Below, in pieces: positions 34,877 to 46,145 of a stretch of DNA of 64,000 bases. Source of the DNA: Closterium sp. Naga37s-1 (Eukaryota; Streptophyta; Zygnematophyceae; Desmidiales; Closteriaceae); contig CANJKZ010000093.1 of the NCBI GenBank assembly GCA_947471745.1, forward strand, positions 2,713,501-2,777,500, written 5' to 3'. Positions within the stretch are counted from its first letter, which is position 1; the number at the start of each line of letters is the position of its first letter. The position numbers were made by a program, and so were the translations under genes. Under the pieces are notes generated by a model, which was given only the letters and a program-made list of their open reading frames with translations, did no database searches and had not been told where the DNA came from.

Positions 34877-36501
34877 CACTATGAGGAAACACCAAATCAG
34901 CATCAAACACACGGCTGCACTGGGACGAATAAAGCTGCGTGAAGGCAAAGCAAAGAAGCAAATGTCCATTGCTGAGTTCGGGGATAAGAACGCAGAAGCA
35001 AGGCACTTGATCAAGCTGATGTTGTTTGTCCGTTTCATATGTAAGAATGACACCCCCACCGCCTTGTTCATGCCCCTGGTGTAGTTTATGGCAGAGTAGG
35101 GTATACCTAACATGTCATCAAAGGACCAAAAGAGGTACTGCAGCACGTAAGTGTTTGGTTATATACGCATGTGCGAATTATGCGTTTCTAATGTATTGTA
35201 TTTCTCTCGCAGGTACATATGTAAGCGACTGATCGAGACAATGGTCTTGTACTTGAAGGCAAGGCAGCTCTAGCACATCCACGCCAGCCCGTACATCGGC
35301 CTCCAATTGGACGAGAGCACTAACCAAAGGCATGGCTAGCACATGATTGTGTGATTGTGTATGTCACGTTTCTGCGTGGTACCTTAGTGGTGACCGAGTT
35401 CTTCGCCAACCTTTATGTGAATAAGTGCGACATCGCCTCGCTCGAAACTGTCCTGCTAACGCACTTGGCGGACTGCAACATTTACATGTTGACAGTTTGC
35501 GGCACTAGCACTGATGGTGCCAGTGTGATGATTGGCGGTCAGACCGGCCTGGTGGCACGCTTACGCACGCGGGTACCGCACCTCGTCCCCTACGACTGCG
35601 TCACCCACAGGTACCTCTCGTGGCTCAAGGTTTAGCTGTTGTTGCTCAATTGTCTGAAAAAAGCCGCCGAACTTACCACGTGTGTGTTGTTTTTACAGGG
35701 AGGCTCTTGCGGCGAAGGACGCAGCCCTTGCCTTCTCCGGCTTCAACATCGTCGACAAGGTGGTGCGAACCTTTGCCGACGTCTTGGGCTGCTCTCACAT
35801 ACAGCACGGGCACTTCATGAAGCTGCAAGAGGTAATAACAAGCATGGAATTCGGAACATCCGCTGCTTTCGCGTGGGGACGCGATTGAGCGGTTTGCAGA
35901 CGTTGTACCCGCCAGCATTGTCGCTGTACGACAACGACACGAAGTGCTACACCCTTATCATGAGCTTTAAGTTTCAGCCCTTCTTGTACTTCTTGGTTGA
36001 CATGCTAAAGGAGCTGAACTGCCTCAACCTCAAGTATCAAAGACTACAAGTATGCACTTATTAACCGATTCGTACTACTTGTCTGTTCTAGATGCTAGAC
36101 TCTCTTCTTTCCTTTTCGTCTATCTCTATTCTAATGGTGTTTGTGCTTCCACTGTATCCCTGCAAGTCGATGTGACGCAGGTGATGCCGATGGTTGACCA
36201 CACAACCCTGGCATTGAGAAGCCTCTATGTGGAGTACGGCTCCACCTTCGCTGACAACACTCCTTGCCTCGCCACCTTCCTGCACGCACACCAGAAGCCG
36301 CACGCTCGCTCGGTGACCGTCAAGGGTGTTGCCAGCGATGGCACACCAACGACGCACACATCCGAGCTCCATGAGAAGCTTATTGAGGGGCAGAACAGCG
36401 AAGGAGACTTACAGTCGTGCATCAAGATGGCATCCGAGTTTGGTGCACACAACGTCACATCCTTGTGCAAGGACCTCATGTCAAGGGTGGTGGGGACCTG
36501 A
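34877..36501 (+). pseudogene. hAT-like transposase gene 1, 5'-truncated copy (unit B)
   Basis: This copy starts inside the zinc finger region (MRKHQISIKHTAA) because the duplication breakpoint lies there, so the N-terminus is missing. The rest is nearly identical to 25384-26957. The same in-frame TAG codons and introns (GTAAGT...CTCGCAG; GTACCT...TTTTACAG) are present. It keeps 16 codons that unit A lost (CDIASLETVLLTHLADCNIY, about 35425-35490), giving the better copy of the catalytic-type core. No promoter or start is retained. Confidence 0.75.
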
Positions 36502-36723
36502 GGTGATCGCCTCAAGGACCTCACATCATGCTCGAGGAGTTGTCTCTTCCGCCAGAAACGATACCCACCTTCGTGTGCAAAGAGGGAGCGCAGTTTTCCC
36601 ATATGGCTGCACTCGATGCGAGACCTGATAATGAAACAATCCCACCACCCTGATACCTTTCCCGGTATTTTGCTCAGGAATTGTCAAGCCGTAACCATTT
36701 CAATCAGTTGCTCTCTATCTGGA

Positions 36724-37550
36724 TTAGCAAATACTTCTCAAGAGCATGGTCTCAAGGAGCGCAATCAAGCGCTCCTTCTCAAGATCCTTCGCCTTCGGGT
36801 TGTCGTTGATGCGGCGGTTTGCCTTGAGCGTTGCCGCGGCTGTCTTCTGGCTGCGCAGAGCTCGGTGGTGCTTCCTTGTGCGCTGGTGCTTCCGCATAGC
36901 CCGGATCTGCACATCGGTCGCCCCTTCCCCTTTCGCGCTGAAGTTTGTGCCCACACCACCGTGCTCAATGCAGACCGTGCATTTCATTGACGGGAAACCT
37001 GCTTTTGTCTGACACAAAACAAGCCACAGGTAGTTGTCAGACCACTGTTTCTTGTACATAAGTAACTCTTCCTGGTATTTCTCCTCGGCAATGTTGGGCA
37101 CTTCTGTTTCATAAGTAACATCAACCGCTTTCGTTTTGAGTTTACGCTGTTGAGCCTTCATGGATGAGTTCCCCATACCAGACGTGGGCGTCGCTTGATT
37201 GGCACCCCACTGGATCTTCGTATGGTGGTACTTCACCTTGATACCGCTTTTGAGACGTGGGCCGACGCGATTAAATTTGGCAGCGACAGGAGGACGATTC
37301 CGTGTAAGTTCGGAAGCGAACGGCGGATCGATGGGTGTCGGTGCGGTAGCGGCGACATGCTCGAACACTAGCCCTGCGTCCATATCGTAGGTGCCTCGGG
37401 GCCCGAGGAAGGGAGAACAACTGTCGGAATTGTAGGTGATACTAACGAGGGAGCAGCCGAAGGTCGCCGTAAGAAATCAAGGCCAGTAACGACCAGCTTG
37501 CTAGCAGCGTTGGATTCAGGGCCATCACCTGCGTGCGATGGGTCCGCCAT
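36724..37550 (-). pseudogene. hAT-like transposase gene 2, N-terminal part (unit B)
   Basis: This is the near-identical copy of 27171-28006. A single substitution introduces an earlier stop at its end. The zinc finger region (SMKCTVCIEHGG ... MRKHQRTRKHH) lies at about 36985-36865. The transposase core is missing, as in unit A. Confidence 0.68.
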
Positions 37551-37705
37551 GGCCGCTCAGCTCTGCCGAGCATGCCGAGCTTGAGAGGGATGGTACGGCT
37601 GCGTGCCAAGAACGCTTGAGCTCGTACGTCACTTCCCGCCATGAAGAGGCATCTTGGTCCACCTCCACCATCTATCCTGACAAGATGACAAGACCCCCAC
37701 CCCAC

Positions 37706-38689
37706 TGCGAAGATAACTAGTACAACGGGAGCTAGACTACGGGCTAGGCACGAAGCTTGTGTGATCTCTGCATTCGTTCCTTAGTCGTTCTCTAGCACTT
37801 GTGCATTCACAGGGCAAAACCGCAAGAGTTTCACTAGCAAAAGTTGAGAACAATGATACAATGAAGTTGGCAAGACAGGACTACATCAGAGCTAGCATGC
37901 AAGCAGGTCGACTGCCAGCGCAGCGCGGTCGACTGCGTTCTAGCACGACTTGGTTGACCGCGCTCCCAGCAGCGCAGAGTCGCGTCTTGCCAACGTTGTA
38001 GGTCGACGTCAAGCCAACATCGCAAGTCGACGGCGTGCCAATGTCGCACCCGCAGGACAGCAGCGCACCCGCTTCGCAGGTGCTCGTAGATGATTGGTGT
38101 GTCGTGCCTCGTCACCTGCACAGCGCACACACCAAATCGTCCTTGTGCTGACGGCTGCTGTTGATCAGCCACGTGGACCTCACGATACCACCACCGAGGT
38201 CGGTCTCGCCAATTCCACCTAGGCGACCGTCGCACTCCTCCGTAGAACCTTGTCACCCAGGAATCCTGGTCGACCGGGCAACGACGTCGACCAGCTGCTC
38301 CTCCACGTGCCCATCGACCACCCAAGTCGACGACCACCTCCAGTCGACCTCACCAAGTCGACCACACCCTTGGTCGACCAGCTCCAGGTCGACGACACTT
38401 CTGGTCGACCAACTCGAGGTCGACCAGTACACCTGTCAGCCGACCACACCCATTCGGCTTCCCCGAGTCGGCGTCATCAAGTCAACGCCTCCGATGTCGA
38501 CCTCGCCAGGTCGACCACCCAAAGTTGGCGCCCTCCCAAAGTCGGCGCCCTTGCAGTGGCCCCCGTGTAGGTCGACCAGACCCGTCGACTAGCCCGTCCA
38601 CTGCTACAGGTTGGCTGCACTCCTCACACCTGACCACAAAGTCAGCTCCGCCCAGGCGAGGACGGGGCCTTCCACAACTCCCATTGATA
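37706..38689 (-). repeat. 3' LTR of copia B copy 3
   Basis: This 984-bp LTR starts TGCGAAGATAAC. The GTCGAC hexamer is strongly repeated within it (about 37905-38590). Its unit A counterpart is 28162-29145. Confidence 0.88.
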
Positions 38690-39955
38690 CTCCCCTGCCG
38701 CGTTCACACTTGGGCCCCAGCCCACACGGCAGCACTACTCGGAGAATAGCTTGTCGGCGTGCACCCAACACACAGCACGCGGGTCACCGCACCAGCCATG
38801 CAAGAGGGCATGGCACCTACTGCTGCACGTCGTCGTCGCCGTCGCCCACGTCGGCAAGTCGCACTTGGCTGATTGCGACGAAGCACCGGTTCAAGGCCGG
38901 ATAGTGCAGCGCCTTCGTCAGGAAGTCGGTTGGCTGCTCAGCGGTGGGGTTGTACTTCAGCGAAAACTTCCCGCGCTTCACCATGTGCTGCAGCTACGCC
39001 TGTCGCCGCTCCATGTGTTTGAGGATGCCCGTCAACCCCATGCCCTCGGCGACCGTGATGGCCGACTTGTTGTCCACCTAAGGACGATCGGATTCCCGGC
39101 ATCCAGCTGCCGGAACTCTGCAAGGAGGAAGCAAAGGTGGCGTCCCTCCTTGCTGGCTTCGGTGGCCGCCACGTACCCCTACTCGGTCAAGGACAGCGTT
39201 GCGCACTTGATGCGCTGGCTTGACCAGGAGACCGTGGCCCCTCCGTAGACGAACACGTAACCTCCCGTGCTCGTCCGCTTCTGCTTGTCGCCGGCGTCGC
39301 CGGCGTCCACGTTGTCGGCCAGCTCCAGCGACTCTGGTCCACCGCCGAACTCCAGGGCCGTGTCACGTGTGTTGGCGAGGTAGGCGAGGCAGCGGTCGAC
39401 CTCGCGCCAATGCTGGTCGCTCCCCACCATGAGGTCGCTCCCCAACTTGCTGCAGGCGAAGGCGATGTCCGGCCTCGTCGTCGTCGTCGCGAACTGCAGC
39501 GAGCTGACCTCGTGCCGGTACTCCTCCTCCTCGCGCTCCTGTGCCTCCTCGTCGTCGAATGTTAGCTCAGAGTAGGCGTCGACCGAGACCGGCGCCTTCG
39601 GGGTGCGCCAGGTCTGCTTCTCGTTAAGGAACCGCCTACGCAGCTTGTCGATGTAGCCCTGCTGATGCAGCCATAGCTTCCCCGCCAACCTGTCGTGCAC
39701 GATCTCCAGCCCGAGGTACTTCTGCACCGGCGAGATCTCGCGCAACTCGAAGGCGGCCTCCACCAGTTCCTTCAGCTCCTTCAGCATCTCGGTGCTACTG
39801 CTGGCGGCGAGCAGGTCGTCGACGTAGACCAGCAGCCAGCAGCACGCCGTCGAGAGCCCTGTACCACAGCAGCGGCGAGTGCTTTAGCCCGTAGAGGCTC
39901 TTCAGCAGTTTGCACACCCGGCCGGTTCCGTCGTTGAAGTAGTCCGGCTGGTACA

Positions 39956-40183
39956 TGTCAGAATTATATATAACTGCATGTAGTTCTAGCTGTAGTGTAG
40001 TCATACATTTGTTCTTGCTTGGTGGTGCACCCTTCCTGAACTATAACTTGTACTTGTTTCTCATATTGCATCATTCCTATTCTCAACTTCTCCTTGCCAC
40101 AACCCTCTCGACTCCCCTTGGCCTAGGCTACTAAGCCTAGGCCCTACCTAAACCTAGCTCCTACTACCCTCACTATCTTGACA
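39956..40183. repeat. Solo LTR nested in copia B RT region (unit B)
   Basis: This is the unit B copy of 30412-30639, with the same GTACA duplication on both sides (39951-39955 and 40184-40188). Confidence 0.82.
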
Positions 40184-43100
40184 GTACATGTACAGCATCC
40201 GGTCGAGCTTGTTCTGCAAGAAGGCGTTCTTCATGTCGAGCTGCATCAAGTTGAGGTTCAGGACGGCAACGATGCTGAGGAAGATCCTCAGCGTGACGTA
40301 GGTGTTCACTGGCGCGTACGTCTCGTCGCAGTCAGCGCCACACACCTGCATGAAGCCCTTCACGAACAGCCTTGCCTTTTCGCGCTCGACGGTGTTATCG
40401 ATGTGCTACTTCGTCGTCAACACCCACCGGTTCTTCATGACGTTTACCCCCGGCGGGCGTTCGACCAGCTCCCACGTCCCCATGCCGATGAGGCTGCGGA
40501 TCTCCTCGGCCATGGCGGCCTTCACCGCCTTGCCCTTCCAGCTCGCCAATGCCTCCTTCACCGTCATCGTTGAGATGTCCCAACGATGCTCGAGGTCGGC
40601 GTGCATGTCGGGGTCGAGCTCCGACAGTTCTTCATCGTCCCCAGCGTTGTCATACAGCAGGTCGTCGTTGACCCCGTTGTACGCTGTGGTGAAGGCAGCG
40701 GGTACGTAGAAGTCGGGCGGCCTCCGAATTCGGCCTGACTCCCGTGGTCCCGTCTGGACCTCCACCACGTCACTATCGGTGGACTCCTCGGCATCCCCTC
40801 CGTTGTCACCGCCATCGCTGCCCTCAGTGTCCTGCTGCATCGTAGTCGGCATTCCAGCCGACTTCTCCAATGCGGTCGGCTCCCCTGCTGACTGCCCAAT
40901 CGCCGACTGCCCCTTGGTCGGCTTCGCTGCTGCCCGCTCCCCTGTCTTCTCCAACTTTGGTTGCACCTCCACAGCCTGCTCCTCCCTTGTCGGTGACGAC
41001 TTCATACCCACGCCGACCTCCACCACGTCACGTCTCCCACCGGCAATGCACTCGGTTGGCGCCATAGGCGACGTCACACTGCTCCCCTCATCTCCGAAGG
41101 CCGACACCGGAGTCAGCCCACGCAGGTCGGCCACAAGGGGAGGGGCAGGGGAGGAAGAGGGGACGTTCTCGACGTCCTCAGCAGCAGGCTCCCCGACCTC
41201 GGCGAGCAGAGGGAGCGTCGCCGGTGTCCGTCGGCGGGTTGGCCTGCGTCCGCCCCGACGCTAGCCCGTGCTCCGACTTCCACACTTCAAACAACATGGT
41301 CACATAGAATACCACGTCTGGCGTGGTGAGCACCCGGTTGTCAGCGATGTCGAGGATTTCCCAGCCCTTGCTCTCCTCCGACACACCGAGATGAAGGCCC
41401 CACCTGGCCTTCGACTTCAGCTTCCCACCTCGCTGCTGCGCGGGGACCAGGAACTGCGCCCAACAGCCCCACACGCGTGCAAGCGACAAGTCGGGCTTCT
41501 TCTCGGTGAGCACCTGGAACGGCGTCGTCCCCGGCGGTAGCGCCGACCTCTCCAGGCAGTTGCGGATCCAGATGGCCTGCCGAAAAGCGAGATGCCACCA
41601 GTGGTGCTGCACGCCCATATGCAGCAGCATCGTCCGCACCAAATCCACCATCGTCCGCATCTCCCGCTCCGCCATGCCGTTCTGCTGTAGGGTGTAGGGG
41701 CAGGTCAGGTTGTGGACGATCCCCTTGCCATCCACGAAGGCGGTGAACTCCTTCCCAAGGACCTCCCCTCCTCGGTCAGAACGCAGCATCAGCACCGACT
41801 TCTTCGTCTGCCACTCAGCCATGGCCAGCCACTGTACGAACACCTGCAGCACGTGCGACTTCTTGGCGACCGGCCTCTCCCACACGTAGCGGGTCTTGTA
41901 GTCCTTCAGCAGCAAGAACTACAAGCTGCCGTCCTTGGCAGCCACGTGGAACGACAGGTCGATGTGTACAACAGCCAGCACGTCATCGGCGTCGGAGCCC
42001 TGGTCGGGGAAGGTGTGCCACGTTCCCGCCAACGCACGAAACACACGGTGAGTCGGCGCCAGACACCGACTTGAGGTACAACCCAGTGGCGACCTCGTGC
42101 TTCGCCAAGCTCCAGATGGTGTCCATGCCAACGTGCGCAAGCCTCGCATTCAGCCGGTCCGGCGTCGACTTCGTCGCTGAGACTATCGCCCACAGGGCCA
42201 CTACCTCCGTCGTGGGCGACGTCGACTTCGTAGAGCAAGGACGCAAGTCGGTGTAGAGGAGCCGGCCGGTGCAGGACGCTCGGCCGAGGACGTACCTTGT
42301 CGCCGTGATGAGCAACATCCCGTTGCCGTCCTCCTTCAGCTTCACAGCGTTCTCCTTCAGCTGGCTAGGAGACATCAGATTCACGTGCACGCCCGGCACG
42401 TAGAGCACATCGGGAATCAACACCTGCTTCCCGGCCTCCCCTTGCAGAGCGACAGTGATGCGACCCGGACGTCCTGCAGCGCCCCATTGAAGTCGCGCAC
42501 GTGCTTGACGCCGCAGCTCGGCTGCAGGTCGACGAAGACCTCCCTCGTCCCCATCAGGTGGTGGGAGCAGCTGCTGTTGAGCAGGACCACCGACAGGTTT
42601 GCCTGCACAGCTCTCGCCATCGCCTGGAAGTCCTCGCCAGCCTCTGGCGCCAATGAGACGGTCGGCTCCATGACGTCGACCAGCGAGCACGACGCCTCCT
42701 TGTCGTCGCACCCTTTGGCGCTAGCAGAGGAGTCGGCGTCTCTTGCCGAGATCGACGACTTGGGCGACTGCTTCTCCTTACGGATCTGGTTTTTGCCGCG
42801 TTGAGGACGACGGCTGCCCCACCTCCCACCTCCTCCCTTGGCGTCGTCGTCGTCGGAGTCACTGCGGTCGGGCCACTCGAAGGAGAGGTGGTCGGGGTCG
42901 CCGCACAGCCAACACTCCCAACGTCGACTTCCTCCTACACGACCGCCCTCCTTCGTCGACTTCTTCTTGTCGGCGTCCTTGGTCGGCCTACCGCCACTGC
43001 TTCCACTGCCGCTAGACTGCCCACGTTTCCCCGGTCGACCACTTTTCTTTGCCAGGGTGACGTAGTTCACCTGCGGCAGGAGGTCCGAGGGCCGCTCAGC

Positions 43101-44220
43101 TTCCTGCATCGCCTCATCCTGCAGGATGTACGAGGTAAGAGAGTCCTCGTTGAGTATCGCCCCAGTGCTCGGCGCCACCGATAGCCGCTTCAGCATGTTG
43201 TAACTGCCCGTGATCCCTTTGATGACGTGCGTGACTATGACGCTGTCGAGTAGTGCACGCCGGCCATCCTCATTGTGGCGAGAAGTCGCCGAGCCCGGTT
43301 GCAGTAGTCCGTCGCCGTCTCCTGTTCGCCCATCCGCACGTGCGATAGCTGCTCCTCGAGGTGGCCAATGTACAGGTCGTCGGTGACCTGGTATGTCGAC
43401 TCGACCCTCCCGGTGGCCGGCGTCAAGGTAGTCCCTGCACGGCTTTAAGGCGATCTGCACGCCCGGCGAGCAGCACCGCGAGATGACCGTGAAGGTCAGC
43501 AGCTGCACAACGCAAAACTCCACACGCAGGTCGGGGTAGTTATCCGACGGCGTTGCCACAGTGCCACGAGCGAAGCCGACCAGCCCGGCCATCTCCAGCT
43601 GGGGCTCGATGGCTTCCTTCCAGGTGAGAATGTTTGGTCGACCGACCAGCAGGGGGGTGACTAAGATCGTGTCCGGCGTAAACTTGAAGTAGCCGTAGCT
43701 CGGCGCGATTCCTCCCGCGGTCACAAGGGTCGCCGACATCGGCATCAAACCACTCCGTCGACCTCCGACGTCGCCTTGCGAGGAGCCTGCAGCCGCCGAC
43801 GACCGCATCCCTCGCGCCTAAACGCCGCCGTCTGCATCGGCGTGTATCACATCTCGCTCCCTCGACGTGCCTCCCGCACAGCTGCCGACTTGGTCACTAG
43901 TGTTGGCACCCACGTCGACGCCGCCTTCGTCGTTCACCGGTCGAGGAAAAGCAGGTCAAGAAGGGTGATCCGTCGCCCACACGGTGCGGAGGCCATCCTC
44001 AACGACCGCCCTGGGGATTGCTCCGTACTCCTGGGCCTCATGGCGTCCCCTTGCATCCTCCAGCTGTGCTTCTAAGGTGTCTACCACCCCCGCGTCACCT
44101 ACGGCGCCTACCATAGTGACTACCGCACAGATGCCGGCCTACGAACACGAATTAGGTAAGTGACAACTACGTCGACGTGACTGAAAGGTAAGTCGTGTGC
44201 CGTCCACGCTCTCCGCACCA

Positions 44221-45162
44221 TGCAAAGATAAGTAATACAACGGGAGCTAGACTACGGGCTGGGCACGGAGCTTGTGTGATCTCTGCGTCCGTTCCTTAGT
44301 TGTTCTCTAGCACTTGTGCATTCACAGGGAAAAACCGCAAGAGTTTCACTAGCAAAAGTTGAGAACAATGATACAATGAAGTTGGCAAGACAAGATTACA
44401 TCATAGCTCGCATGCAAGCAGGTCGACTGCCAGCGCAGCATGGTCGACCGCGTTCCAGCACGACTTGGTCGACCGCGCTCCAGCAGTGCAGAGTCGCGGC
44501 TTGCCAACGTTGTAGGTCGACGTCATGCCAACATCGCAAGTCGACGGCGTGCCAACGATGCATCCGCAAGTGCTTGTAGATGATTGGTGTGTCATGCCTC
44601 GTCACCTGCACAGAGCACACACCAAATCGTCCTTGTGCTAACGACTGCTCTTGATCAGCCACGTCGACCTCGGGATACCACCACCGAGGTCGGTCTCGCC
44701 AATTCCACCTAGGCGACCACCGCACTCCTCCGTAGAACCTCATCACCCAGGAAACCTGGTCGACCGGGCAACCACGTCGACCAGCTGCTCCTCCACGTGC
44801 CCGTCGACGACCACCCAAGTCGACGACCACCTCTAGTCGACCTCACCAGGTCGACCACACCCTTGGTCGACCAGCTCCAGGTCGACGGCACTTCTGGTCG
44901 ACCAACTCAGGTCGACGAGCACATGTCAGCCAACCACACCCAGTCCGCTTCCCCGGGTCGGCGTCATCAAGTCGACGCCTCCGATGTCGACCTCTCCAGG
45001 TCGACCACCCAAACTCGTCGCCCTTGCACTGGCCCCCGTGCAGGTCGACCAGACCCGTCGACCAGCCCGCCCACTGCTACAGGTCGGCTGCACTCCTCAC
45101 ATCCGACCACGAAGTCAACTCCGTTCAAGCGAGGACGTGACCTTCCACAACTCCCGTTGACA
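44221..45162 (-). repeat. 5' LTR of copia B copy 3
   Basis: This 942-bp LTR starts TGCAAAGATAAG and ends GTTGACA next to CCCAC. It is GTCGAC-rich. The tandem-duplication breakpoint lies about 200 bp inside it. Confidence 0.88.
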
Positions 45163-45167
45163 CCCAC

Positions 45168-46017
45168 TGCCATCCTTTGCCGCGTGGTGGCGTGGACCCT
45201 GCCTCCAGTTGTGTGTTGCCTGTTTTCTGATTGGGCAGTCGTGAACAAGGTTAGAGTTGTGTCGTTGTGATTGGTTCCAGCGAGGCAAAACTGTTCGGTG
45301 CGCACGGGCTATCTGTACAGCGCATGTGAAAAAATTCCAAGTGTGTGGGTTGGGATTCATAAATCACGGGAATGTACAGACTGTATATGTGTACCGTATC
45401 CCCAACCCCCCCACCCACCCCCCCCCTCCCCCCCCTCCCCCCCCTACGGTCAAGTCCGTTTCAGTGTGATTAACGTCACTATACTGATTTGTTAGTGTTA
45501 CTTGTAAAGCAACATGCAAAATGATCAGTGTGGCAAGGTAGTTTCAGTGCAACATTGAAGCATACGCTAAATTTCCAGGGAAAACGAAAATCACAGTTAC
45601 AAAATAAGCCTAATCAGCATCTTTTACGCAAGTAACTAAGGGCCTGGGTGGCGCGGAAGCAAGGGGTTATAAGCATAGCGTGATACATATATGAGAAAGA
45701 GAACGGATGAGTAAAATGAGGGAATGCAATTGGGATACGTGGAGAGTAATACCCCCTAGAGCAAAATTGAGTATAGCCTACAAGGGGACTTGCACGCAAA
45801 TGTTTTGTAAATATGTGCACTTTGACATGAACGTCATCGTTAACAAAATTTGTCCAAAATAACAATGCTTTATTTTTTGAAGAGGCTGCACCCAAATCAG
45901 ACTAGGAGGGTGCCTACAAAATCTCGAGAATGTGCACCACCACTTCAGGAACATCTCATTACAACCCAAATTAGGCATGTTCAAGAGTAAAATGAGTTGA
46001 AGGAATGAGAAAAATTG
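45168..46017. other. Unassigned DNA between two copia elements
   Basis: The left part continues the flank of hAT-like gene 2, past the copia B target site. C-rich runs occur at about 45406-45446. The remainder (about 45600-46017) is AT-rich with phrases resembling decayed short LTRs (GAGTAAAATGAG occurs twice, near 45709 and 45985), but no pair or target duplication could be shown. No gene. Confidence 0.4.
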
Positions 46018-46022
46018 GCGCG

Positions 46023-46145
46023 TGTGAAGAAAGAGGAATGAAATGATATGAAACAAGTGGGTACAAGTAGGAAACCTAGAAGTGTTGTACCCTATAGTAT
46101 CTACCCCACTACGGCCTAGATAGACTAAATCATATAAGTTTGACA
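46023..46145 (-). repeat. 3' LTR of copia A
   Basis: This 123-bp LTR starts TGTGAAGAAAGAGG and ends GTTTGACA. The adjacent CACACCCATAGGCAAAGTGG closely resembles the sequence adjoining the 3' LTR of the small element at 1481-1505. Confidence 0.88.

Larger units (their letters stand above)
34877..44420. repeat. Tandem duplication, unit B (~9.5 kb)
   Basis: This is the second unit. The junction reads GCATGCAAGCA, then a single extra C, then ACTATGAGGAAAC. It joins LTR sequence directly to the middle of hAT-like gene 1 with essentially no homology between the two ends. That favours an end-joining or replication-based event rather than recombination between repeats. Confidence 0.92.
37706..45162 (-). 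mobile_element. Ty1/copia 'copia B', copy 3 (both LTRs and target duplication)
   Basis: The 5' LTR is 44221-45162 and the 3' LTR 37706-38689. CCCAC is present on both outer sides (37701-37705 and 45163-45167), so both original ends are here. Primer site TGGTGCGGAGAGCG adjoins the 5' LTR, and a GGCAGGGGAG purine tract adjoins the 3' LTR. Parts run leftwards: gag with Zn knuckle (about 43810-42700), protease (about 42570), GAG-pre-integrase (about 42300-42050), integrase (about 41915-41300), RT (about 40600-39450, with the nested solo LTR 39956-40183) and RNase H (about 39450-38800). The first 200 bp of the LTRs differ at about 13 positions (about 6.5%), so the insertion is much older than the gypsy element. 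It is broken, with many breaks. Confidence 0.9.
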
